64,000 nucleotides of DNA from Leishmania martiniquensis (Eukaryota > Euglenozoa > Kinetoplastea > Trypanosomatida > Trypanosomatidae), in NCBI RefSeq assembly GCF_017916325.1, contig NC_090154.1, forward strand, positions 561,001 through 625,000. Reading direction: 5' to 3'. The notes under the pieces were generated by a model that saw only the letters and a list, made by a program, of their open reading frames with translations, had not been told where the DNA came from and made no database searches. Positions within the stretch are counted from its first letter, which is position 1. Every line of letters begins with the position of its first letter. Both the position numbers and the translations under genes were made by a program. Positions 20,763 to 28,379 of this stretch are shown here, piece by piece.

Positions 20763-23130
20763 AAAACTGAGAAGGCCCTGCCGGAACGAAGACAGCGTCC
20801 TGAAGAAGGGCCGGCCCTCCACAGAGGAACTGTGGGGTGGGGACTTGCGCGCGGGGAAGACGTCCAACAGGGAACTGGACGCGATTCTTCAGCGCTACCT
20901 CCCACCAGGGAAAGCACTACCGTGTGACACGTTGGCTAACCTAACTCAGCAGCACATCGCGCGCATTCAGGACTTGGTGCGGAAGCACGGGGTCCTTTAC
21001 TTTCCCCTTTTTATCCGGCACCACTGGATTGCGGGGGTGCTGACACGGGCCGAGGGTAAGCGCACCTACGCGCTCACGGTCTTTGATTCCGCCCCGTCGG
21101 ACCCTGTACAACGCGACTTGCGTCGGGGTCTGCAGGCGATGTGGCCACGCCTTGCTATCCACAACGGATACTGCGCGAGACAGGCTCGCGGCAGTGAGGA
21201 CTGTGGGCTGTACATGGTGGCGTCGTTCTTCTCCCACCACTACGCCTGCCCCATCGGCGATGCCTCCACCCTGCCGGGCCGACTGCGCCGCTTCCTCACC
21301 CGCGCTACGCGGGAGAGGATGTCCGCCGAGACCTTCACGGCGGCCATGCGGAAGGAGCTGGAGCAGCGGCCATCACCCGCCCCCCCATCCACCACGGCGC
21401 CCCGACAGGAGGAGCCAGAGCTGGAGGGCGGCCACGCGTCGAGTGTCGAGGAGCTGATAGAGGCGCACAACGCGGCCGCCACAGCCGCCGCGCGGCGCAA
21501 ACTGTGCTACATGCTCACGGCATCGGCGCTCGCGAACTTCGCGGACGGCGCACACCGGTCCTTCGCCGTGGAGGCGATGTGCAGGCGCGCCAGAGCGTAC
21601 GGATTCGATGCCGGCAAACCCGCCGACGTGGCGGACGCCCTGGTGCGCATGGGCTTCTCTGTGCACCCGTATGGAAAACCGACGCGCAACGGGAAGGCCC
21701 GCCTGCTGGACGAGTCCGCGCTGTCCGACACATCGAAGCACTTCCTGATCGTGCAGGGAGTCGCGCACGCTGGCCTGCCGCGGTGCCTCAGAGGAGACTG
21801 GGTGTTCCAACTCGGGGCGCGGTTCACAGGAACGGCGTCGGCGCGTGAGGGAGCATATGAGGGCCACTATGCGGTGACGGCGAAACCGCGCGAGGCGACG
21901 GTCGGCGTGTACACGGTGGCGCCTCCGCGGGCAGCCGAGGCAGCGGAGCAGGCAGAGGACTCGCGCACGTTGGCAGCGCCAACGGTCGGCCGGCAGGCCG
22001 CGGAAGCTGGTGCCCCGAGGGGCACCCACGCGAAGGACCCCTTCCTGGCGGACGCGGGGCGAGCAGAGGAGGACGGGCTGAGCACCACGCCGCCCGACAC
22101 GGCGCCCGGAGAACTTCTCCATGAGCAGCACGCGGCGCTCTACGGAGAGACGGCGCTCCCCCTAAAAAACGGGGACGGCGGGCGAGCTGGGGGGCGCGCC
22201 TGCCCACGAGGGTGGTACATCTACCCGGACAGGCCCCCACACGTCAGCGCGGTGTCGCCGGAGGTCCGCGCGGGCCACATACGCTGGCTGCGAGAACTGC
22301 GGTCGATGCCGAGCGACCTGCTGGACTGCGACCTGGCAAAGGCGGTCATCCACCTGATCGTGCGAGCGGCTCGGGCGCGGAACTGGCAGTGGTCTACCAT
22401 CTCCAAGGCCCTGGCGTCCGTCAAGGGCGCGCTGCTGAACCTCCCCCTGTACACAAACCAGGCGGACGGATACGATTTATCGACCTCACCGGAGTTCCGG
22501 GCGGCGGCCACCGCGGCGAGGCGCTTCGAGAGGGAGTCGGAGACGCACCCACCCGCCCCGCTGCGGGTGGAGGAGATGCGGAGGGCCTACAAGGAGCTCT
22601 GCCGCACCCACCCGCGCGCCGCGCTCTTCCTGAAGCTGGCGTGGCACTGCGCCGCACGAGCGGGCGACCTGGGGACACTCCTGACAAAGGACGTGCACAT
22701 CTCCACACTCTCGGAGAGCTCGCCGACGGTCTCAGTGAGTATCACGATCCGCTATGGAAAGGGTGCGAGGTTCCGCGGGCCCTATGCGATAGGGACGCGA
22801 TTGCAGCGAGAGGACGCGGCCCTGCTGCTGAAGCTGGTGAGGAGCCGAGGCCCAACGCAGCGCCTGTTTGCGGACGTGACGAGCCTCCGCGATCAGCTGC
22901 GAGCAGCGCTGCGCCGCGTGAACCCTGCGGCGGCCCTCCCGTCCATCCGGAAGGGCGCCGCCCGTTACCTGGCAGCGAACGGCGTATCCGAGGCGGGCCT
23001 CATGCGGATCACCGGCCACACGCGAGCGGACACGCTCAAGCGGTACCTGGGCTATGGCCTCCAGCAAACGAAGGAGGCCGTTGCCGTGCAGGAAAGCGCC
23101 GCGCAAGTCCTCCTAGGATTGGCCAGCTAG
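20437..23130 (+). CDS. Fusion protein: Ulp1/C48-like cysteine peptidase plus tyrosine recombinase
   Basis: The open frame is 897 codons; convincing protein sequence begins near codon 108. Domain 1 (about 150-265) has a Ulp1/SENP-type triad: H196 (HHW), D217 (VFDS) and C256 (EDCGLY) with Q249 before it. Q-to-C spacing is one residue longer than usual. A middle region (about 355-485), with C357 and H477 (GHYAV), may be a second papain-like fold; this is tentative. After a low-complexity linker comes a SAM-like core-binding segment (about 595-680). The recombinase domain follows (about 700-885) with R741 (AARAGDL), R838 (IRKGAA), H861 (TGHT) and nucleophile candidate Y870. The first histidine of the usual HxxR motif is replaced by proline (PSIR). 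The protein presumably performs integration or excision. The peptidase may cut SUMO/ubiquitin-like conjugates or the element's own polyprotein; that is inference. Confidence 0.75.
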   Translation: MRGGEESAEHCLRRPRTHLRSGRTADGGSRLHSAGATDGPAPEADGGVRQALAAAELATRTAAAARTEERGVPQPRGAPAATADHVAWRWGGAQRAGQRGTGQRRPKYKKLRRPCRNEDSVLKKGRPSTEELWGGDLRAGKTSNRELDAILQRYLPPGKALPCDTLANLTQQHIARIQDLVRKHGVLYFPLFIRHHWIAGVLTRAEGKRTYALTVFDSAPSDPVQRDLRRGLQAMWPRLAIHNGYCARQARGSEDCGLYMVASFFSHHYACPIGDASTLPGRLRRFLTRATRERMSAETFTAAMRKELEQRPSPAPPSTTAPRQEEPELEGGHASSVEELIEAHNAAATAAARRKLCYMLTASALANFADGAHRSFAVEAMCRRARAYGFDAGKPADVADALVRMGFSVHPYGKPTRNGKARLLDESALSDTSKHFLIVQGVAHAGLPRCLRGDWVFQLGARFTGTASAREGAYEGHYAVTAKPREATVGVYTVAPPRAAEAAEQAEDSRTLAAPTVGRQAAEAGAPRGTHAKDPFLADAGRAEEDGLSTTPPDTAPGELLHEQHAALYGETALPLKNGDGGRAGGRACPRGWYIYPDRPPHVSAVSPEVRAGHIRWLRELRSMPSDLLDCDLAKAVIHLIVRAARARNWQWSTISKALASVKGALLNLPLYTNQADGYDLSTSPEFRAAATAARRFERESETHPPAPLRVEEMRRAYKELCRTHPRAALFLKLAWHCAARAGDLGTLLTKDVHISTLSESSPTVSVSITIRYGKGARFRGPYAIGTRLQREDAALLLKLVRSRGPTQRLFADVTSLRDQLRAALRRVNPAAALPSIRKGAARYLAANGVSEAGLMRITGHTRADTLKRYLGYGLQQTKEAVAVQESAAQVLLGLAS

Positions 23131-23357
23131 GATGGGAGGCACCGACGGCGAAGAGCCTGGGGGTGTCGGACGCGGAGCTGTATGCGGAGACGCGCCGCAT
23201 GCAGGGGCTGCCACCGGTGGCGACGCTGCCCGACGCGCGGCAGTGGCCCCTGCACCTGAAGCACACCACGCCGCTGGACCTGGCGGCCGTGCGGGAAATG
23301 CCCACGGCGCACAGCCGCACGAAGCGGTTCCTGGAGCAGGCCATTGTGTGCATGTGA
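23131..23357 (+). pseudogene. Frame-shifted coding-like tail after the recombinase
   Basis: Immediately after the recombinase stop, in a frame that overlaps its end from about 23,110, there is about 80 residues of well-formed sequence (APTAKSLGVSDAELYAETRR...) ending at a TGA at 23,355-23,357. It has no start codon of its own at a sensible place. It may be the original C-terminus separated by a frameshift or a programmed frameshift product. No domain recognised. Confidence 0.4.
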
Positions 23358-24951
23358 CTGGCTGCTTTGGGGGCGCTGCTTCTTTTACCGCCGCGGGAAA
23401 TTGGTAGCCGCGGTGACTATCCAGAGGTGGTTGGTAAGGGGCTTTTTTTTTTCGTAGCACCCAATTCGCACCCACCGGGGAGAAGATGGAGCGGAAGCAC
23501 TAAGCGCGATGGGCGGGTGCGCCTGCGTGGGGGAAGGGAAGATCTTTGATTTAGGTCAAAAGCCTGGTGGCAGGGTAAGCAGGGTCCGCCAGCGAAGGAA
23601 AGAGGCGGCGGGCTGGCCCCCCCAACTTGGGGAAAGGGGGGGGGCTGCTCCGGCGCGTGAAACTAGTAGGGCGCCGAAAATTCACATCACTTTCTTTCCC
23701 CTCCCTATTTTTCCTTTTTCACAATAAAGACGCGCGGCAGACACCCCCTGCCGTTCGGGGTGGCGCGCTGGCCTTCGCCCTTGGGTTTTGGGTGGGGGGC
23801 TTCCTTCCTGTTGGCTTGTGGCTGGGTGGGCCTCTTTTTCCCAGGTGTTGCGGCTTCGCTGTCGGTGGTATGTCGCACGTTCTGCGTGAACAGCCTGCAC
23901 TCACCCTTGGTGGTGTCCTTGAATAAAATGGGGATCCGTTTTGGCTCCTTAAAAAAAGCGGGTGCTGCCCTGGGTGGTGGTTGTGGGGGCTCTCACGGGT
24001 TTGCTTGGTCTGCGGCTGCTTTACCCGGGGGGGCGGGGGCCGCGTTCGCTTAATGGGGCTTTTGGGGTCGATCCGTGCAGGCCCTAGCCAAACGCCGCTG
24101 CAGCGGCTTTGATTTTATGTTAAATTCGTCCTCTTGGAGCCAGGGGCGCGGCCTAGGCGGCGTGAGTCTCAGACTTCCAGGCTCAGTAGCGGGGGCCTTG
24201 TCGTTGCGAGCTCTTTTGGTGGTGGTAAAAGGTGAGCGCTCGCAAATCGCGAGGTGGGTAACACGTTGGTGATAACTGGGGCCAAAAAACCGCTTTCAAA
24301 CGTGGAACTTCGGTCGAAGCTCTCCAGTAACATTCGTGACGTGCACATATCTACCGCAGTAAAACCCGGGTTTGGGGTGGGGGGGTGGGGGGCTCTGCCG
24401 CGTGTTGCTCCCCTCCGCCCCTTCGCTTGCAAGACGTGGGCCTAGGCGCTTTCGCCCTTGTGTCGTCGCGGCGTTTGGGGCCACGGATGTGCTATTCGTC
24501 GTTTGGTTGTGCGGGTGTCTTTTGATTTTCGTGTGGTGTACCTCGCCCCGGGCAGCCCGCGCGGCATTTGCGCAGCTCCTTTCACTTGATTCCTATATTC
24601 CGGCACCTTGGTGTGAAATAGGCGCCTCGCCTCTGCATCTTTTTGCCGCGCTGGTGGGGTAAAAGGGCCTGGAATTTTTTCTGGGGATCTTAGGCTGACG
24701 CGTGAAACCCGGCCAATCACGAGGAAGACTTTCGCCTTGCAGTCTTTGGTCGTTTCTCTCCCTTCGGGTTCCTTTCATGAAAATGCCCTGTGCTTCCGCT
24801 CTCTTTTCCGACGCCCTGCTCCCCTCTGGGCCCGTGCTTTTGTGGGCCCTCAGCGGCGCCTTGGGTTTCGGCGCTGTTTTCTCATCTCCCGACTTTCCCC
24901 CGATAACAAGTACGGGCTTCAGCATAGTATCCTGGTTAGCGGGCTTTCCCG
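23358..24951. other. Anomalous G/T-skewed, homopolymer-rich sequence (right arm of the island)
   Basis: About 1.6 kb with no credible gene. The + strand is enriched in G and T, the opposite of the left arm at 15.2-18.6 kb, and single-base runs are frequent (for example 23,441-23,450, about 24,370-24,390, 24,959-24,969). It ends where the family-2 repeat begins. Low-quality base calls or decayed repeats are both possible. Confidence 0.45.
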
Positions 24952-25350
24952 TCTTTTCGGGGGGGGGGGTGATCCCGGGCAGCCTTCCCCGTCGTTGCCA
25001 GCGCCGCGCCGCTTCTTTTTAGGGATAGGGCCAAGTGCGCATGAAGTGGGGAAAGCCAGGGCGCCTCATCGCGGCCCATGCCGGCGGCCAGGCCCCCTGC
25101 ATGCCGCTGCGGTGGCGCGCATGGCGTCAGCGCGACTCGAGCGTGTCGCGTCCGGCCTTCGCTCTGCCCGCTGATGCGTGGAGACGCTGAGGGAGGCCTC
25201 GGGGAGAGGGACGCGTCACGTGGCGAGCAGGACGATGTGCAGGACAGAGCTTGAGGCAGAGGCCGTGCGCAGGCCGCCGTGTCGGCGCCCTGGCGTATTG
25301 CGTGTGCGCCGCTGCTTCGCACCGCCGCGCGATGGAGCCTATGAGGGGCT
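24952..25350 (+). mobile_element. Family-2 short repeat, right border of the island
   Basis: About 400 bases match the copies at 35,287 and 40,801 from the TCTTCGGGGG-like head through the GAGGCAGAGGCCGTGCGCAG block. It lacks the last 70 or so bases, diverging after GGAGCCTATGAGGGGCT. It shares the CTTCGC and CCTATG variants with the internally deleted copy at 15,050. It lies directly upstream of the splice-acceptor region of the PIH1 gene. SIDER-like by size and location; the class is inferred. Confidence 0.8.
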
Positions 25351-25420
25351 GCGTAGAATGAGGTTTACCCCTCACGCAGGATGTCCGCGGACACGTGGTC
25401 ACGAAAGTGGTGATATATGC

Positions 25421-25476
25421 CTGCTATTATTTTTCCTGTGCTTCTTCCCCCTTTGGAGTTGATGGTGGATTCGCAG
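25421..25476 (+). promoter_or_regulatory. Predicted trans-splice acceptor of the PIH1 gene
   Basis: A strong polypyrimidine tract (25,421-25,456) is followed by the first CAG at 25,474-25,476, 14 bases before the ATG at 25,491. This supports the chosen start and shows that the gene still has its own processing signal right next to the repeat copy. Confidence 0.55.
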
Positions 25477-25490
25477 GTGCTCACACTGAA

Positions 25491-26588
25491 ATGCTGACTG
25501 CATCTGGTTTGTTGATTGGTTTTGCGTTCGCGGCAAAGACCGCGGATGAGTCTTCCTCTTACATAGTAAACATTTGCGGCCATGACTCTGTTGGCCCACC
25601 TCTAGCACGAAGCATGAACACGGTGGAGGACGATTACGTTGAGCACCACGGAGTAGATAACCTTATTATTCCTCTCTCGGTCAGCGAGCCAAAGGAGACG
25701 AAAAGTCGCGACTACGCATATTCTGTAGATGTTGTTGTGCACACGCTTTTGATTAAGAAGTGCAGGCCTGGACATCACCTTTTCCAGCACCTGACGGAGA
25801 AGCTCGTGGCGCTCTCAATTGAGTGGGTTCAAAAAGAGTGTGGCGTGCAATTACTACTGAGGACTTGTAGAATCGCTGGTAACCCCTTTTATTTCTCAGA
25901 CATTATTGACACATCTGAGTCGATGGCTGAGTTCGTGAAGCACGCCGCTGATCTGCTTCAAATGAAGTCAGCTAGCACCGAGTCCCGGGCGGAAGAAGAC
26001 GAAAACATCCCAGACGCACTCAACTTGGCGAAGGCACAGGTGCCGGAGCGCAAACAACCGCTGATTCGTGAAGTGGTGCCAAGTCAAGCGATCAAAAAAG
26101 GGTTTTTGGTGGACGGAAATGCACGACTCTACGGTCCTGATGGCAGCTGTGAGGGTTCCGGCAAACGCCCGGATCCCTTGTCACATATTCCGCCATCGCT
26201 GAGAGAGAAATGCCGAATCATCGACACACGAAACATGGGGCAGCTTAGCGTTGTGCCGCCTAAAACACCAAACTCTGATGGCAAAGCTTCAAAGCCGCAC
26301 TCGTCCAGCGCGCCCGGAACATCCAATGCCGGACCTCGAGGAAAAAACGAGGCCAACTGGAGTCGTTTCGTAATAGAGCGCACCGAAGGGAACCTAATCA
26401 TTAGATTCTCGCTTCCCGAGAATGTGGTATCGCTTCGTGACATTGATCTCTCTGCGACAACAGGCACACTAGAGATTAATGGGAGTGTTACTCAGCTTCC
26501 GGTGCCAATCGTGGCGGATGAAGTGAGGGCCAAACTTGTCAAAGCCACGCGCACCTTGGTCGTTACATGCCCCATTGATGTATCATAA
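25491..26588 (+). CDS. PIH1-domain protein (R2TP / dynein assembly type)
   Basis: A 365-residue protein. The N-terminal half (about 8-150) is a PIH1 domain, with a YIVNICGHDSVGPP strand-turn, an acidic patch, LIIPLSVSEP and later GVQLLLRTCRIAGNPFYF. The C-terminal 90 or so residues (WSRFVIERTEGNLIIRFSLP to the end) look like the CS/PIH1D-CS beta-sandwich. Between them lies a low-complexity linker. PIH1 proteins serve as adaptors of the HSP90-R2TP machinery; in flagellates several act in axonemal dynein pre-assembly. The start at 25,491 follows a clear splice acceptor. An in-frame ATG at 25,395 lies in the repeat-derived flank and is rejected. Third-position GC is visibly lower than in genes at 46-58 kb. 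Which PIH paralogue it is cannot be decided here. Confidence 0.8.
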   Translation: MLTASGLLIGFAFAAKTADESSSYIVNICGHDSVGPPLARSMNTVEDDYVEHHGVDNLIIPLSVSEPKETKSRDYAYSVDVVVHTLLIKKCRPGHHLFQHLTEKLVALSIEWVQKECGVQLLLRTCRIAGNPFYFSDIIDTSESMAEFVKHAADLLQMKSASTESRAEEDENIPDALNLAKAQVPERKQPLIREVVPSQAIKKGFLVDGNARLYGPDGSCEGSGKRPDPLSHIPPSLREKCRIIDTRNMGQLSVVPPKTPNSDGKASKPHSSSAPGTSNAGPRGKNEANWSRFVIERTEGNLIIRFSLPENVVSLRDIDLSATTGTLEINGSVTQLPVPIVADEVRAKLVKATRTLVVTCPIDVS

Positions 26589-26784
26589 AAAATAAGAAGA
26601 GTGAATTAATGCGCCACTCAACTTCAGCAGCGTACTAGTAGGAGGATGCACTGCTATACTTGAAAACGAGGAGGGTCTCTCGTGGGGTAAAAAGCGGAAT
26701 CCTATGTAACCCAACAAAGCTGCTGCATATTCATCAAGTCCATCACATCTGTTAAAGAAGGCATCTAAAATACTTCGAAACTAC

Positions 26785-26813
26785 ACTCTTTACATCTCTT
26801 ATTATTCTTGCAG
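26785..26813 (+). promoter_or_regulatory. Predicted trans-splice acceptor of MPK4, followed by a four-codon upstream ORF
   Basis: A T/C-rich tract ends in TTGCAG at 26,808-26,813. If this site is used, the very next codon is an ATG (26,814) that opens a four-codon frame ending in TGA. That stop overlaps the next ATG at 26,825. Confidence 0.5.
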
Positions 26814-26872
26814 ATGTCGGCTTTATGACTGCTACACAGTCCGGAACGCGGCGAGAGGAGACATTGTTAAAC

Positions 26873-27958
26873 ATGACTCAGCTCGTCCCTTTAGCTCTAC
26901 TGCCCAGTGGAAAAAAGGTATATAGCGTTCGAGGGCAGCGATTTGAAGTGGACAGAGAGTATGATCTGCTCAAAGTTGTGGGATTTGGAGCATATGGCAC
27001 TGTATGCTCGGCGGTCGTACACGGTTCCGGTGAGCGAGTGGCGATCAAGCGATTATCTCACGTATTGGGTGACCTTCGCGAAGGGAAACGAATCTTGCGG
27101 GAAATGGAGATAATGACATCGCTGAAACACAGTAATCTTATTCACCTTCACCGCTTCATTCGACCTCAGTCGAAGGAGACGTTTGAGGACATTTATTTGG
27201 TAATGGATCTTTACGACACGGATTTGAATCGTATAATACGAAGCCGACAGAAACTCACTGATGAGCATCTTCAGTATTTCATGATTCAAGCGTTCCGCGG
27301 ATTACATTACCTCCACTCTGCCAAGGTGATGCACCGCGACCTGAAGCCGAGCAACTTGCTTGTAAATGCGGACTGTGCACTGGCAATCTGTGATTTTGGG
27401 ATGGCTCGTGATGATCAAGTGATGAGCTCGTCGGATCTCACACAGTATGTCGTGACTCGTTGGTACAGGCCCCCCGAAGTACTCGGGATGGGATCTAATC
27501 AGTACACAAGTGCGGTAGATGTCTGGAGTCTTGGTTTGATTTTTGCGGAGCTGATGGTGGGCCGCACCTTGCTTCCGGGAAGCGATTATATTGGACAGCT
27601 AGTAATGATCGTCAACCTGCTAGGGTCCCCATCTATTGATGACATGGAGTTTCTAAGCTCAGAAGCAAAGGCATTTATTCTCTCTCAGCCACACCGGCTC
27701 GCTCTCCCCTTCAAAGATCTTTTCCCAATGGCCACCGAAGAAGCTGCCGACCTTCTGTCGAAGCTGCTAGTTTTCCATCCAGCGAGACGATTAACTGCGA
27801 AGCAAGTGATAGAGCATCCCTATTTTTCGAAATACAGAGACCCGGCAGAAGAGGCTGAGGCTCCTGATCCGTATGTGTGGAATCATCGTCATATAGAAAC
27901 CAAGGAGCAGCTCCGTGAGCACCTATGGCGCGTTGTCGAAGCACATTCACAATCTTAA
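26873..27958 (+). CDS. MPK4: Mitogen-activated protein kinase 4 (TQY type)
   Basis: A 361-residue MAP kinase: glycine loop VVGFGAYGTV, VAIKRL lysine, HRDLKPSN catalytic loop, DFG followed by M, and an activation segment T190-Q191-Y192 ahead of VVTRWYRPPE. A TQY lip, rather than TEY or TDY, is the mark of Leishmania MPK4, and the flanking sequence agrees with that kinase as I remember it. Leishmania mexicana MPK4 is reported to be essential and to be activated by an upstream MAPKK. The start at 26,873 (MTQLVPLA...) gives the family length. An in-frame ATG at 26,825 would add 16 residues and cannot be excluded. Expected in cytosol and flagellum-linked signalling; the location is inference. Confidence 0.92.
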   Translation: MTQLVPLALLPSGKKVYSVRGQRFEVDREYDLLKVVGFGAYGTVCSAVVHGSGERVAIKRLSHVLGDLREGKRILREMEIMTSLKHSNLIHLHRFIRPQSKETFEDIYLVMDLYDTDLNRIIRSRQKLTDEHLQYFMIQAFRGLHYLHSAKVMHRDLKPSNLLVNADCALAICDFGMARDDQVMSSSDLTQYVVTRWYRPPEVLGMGSNQYTSAVDVWSLGLIFAELMVGRTLLPGSDYIGQLVMIVNLLGSPSIDDMEFLSSEAKAFILSQPHRLALPFKDLFPMATEEAADLLSKLLVFHPARRLTAKQVIEHPYFSKYRDPAEEAEAPDPYVWNHRHIETKEQLREHLWRVVEAHSQS

Positions 27959-28379
27959 CAAATAGGAAGCCGTTTCTCAGTGGACTTTTGCATGCATCAA
28001 TCAAACCTGCCCGAATAAAAATGCCCGCTTGAAAGCCAGCCACTGGTGATGCATAATAGCTGTCTCTGAGGTCGATGATACGCTGCATTTCTTTTTCACC
28101 GACAACCAAAAGTCCACTCTTGTTTCCAGGCATTGAAAATCCCTTGTGGATGAGGCTTCGCAAAAAGAAAGAGAAGGAAAAAGAATTTTGATGAAGGGCA
28201 AACCAGCCCGGCACACATTACTCTCCTTTCTACACCTCTTCACTGTTTATGTGTTTATTATTATTATTTTTACTGCCCAAGAGTACATGATTACTTCAAT
28301 CATTTATTCGCCGTTTTTGTCGATATCAAGAGATCGCTATCCTGCATTTTTATTCGCACACTCTGACTAACCGAGACTC
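27959..28379. other. Short intergenic region, MPK4 to reductase
   Basis: About 420 bases, AT-rich for this window, with TTATTATTATT at about 28,256-28,268. No gene. It probably holds the MPK4 3'UTR and the acceptor region of the next gene. Confidence 0.5.

Larger units (their letters stand above)
19800..23357 (+). mobile_element. Ulp1 peptidase-tyrosine recombinase mobile element (TATE/Crypton-like), partly decayed
   Basis: The block holds an upstream frame-broken coding region (19,800 to about 20,760), a long intact ORF (from about 20,760 to 23,130) and a short frame-shifted coding-like tail (23,110-23,357). The recombinase at the 3' end and the absence of a recognisable reverse transcriptase or RNase H suggest a tyrosine-recombinase transposon. 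It could be akin to Cryptons or to the kinetoplastid telomere-associated TATE elements, in which a tyrosine recombinase has been described. It sits in the gap between CPA and the PIH1 gene, where I would expect simple intergenic DNA. No terminal or target-site repeats were found by eye, so the limits given are those of the coding evidence. Confidence 0.6.

Noticed and set aside
22212..23100. Open frame of 381 codons overlapping the recombinase in another frame
   Set aside because: Up to about 23,100 it is a shadow of the recombinase frame. Only the part after 23,110 has independent protein character and is reported separately.
20437..23130. DIRS-type retrotransposon with reverse transcriptase
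   Set aside because: No YxDD-type reverse transcriptase or RNase H motif was found in any frame near the recombinase.
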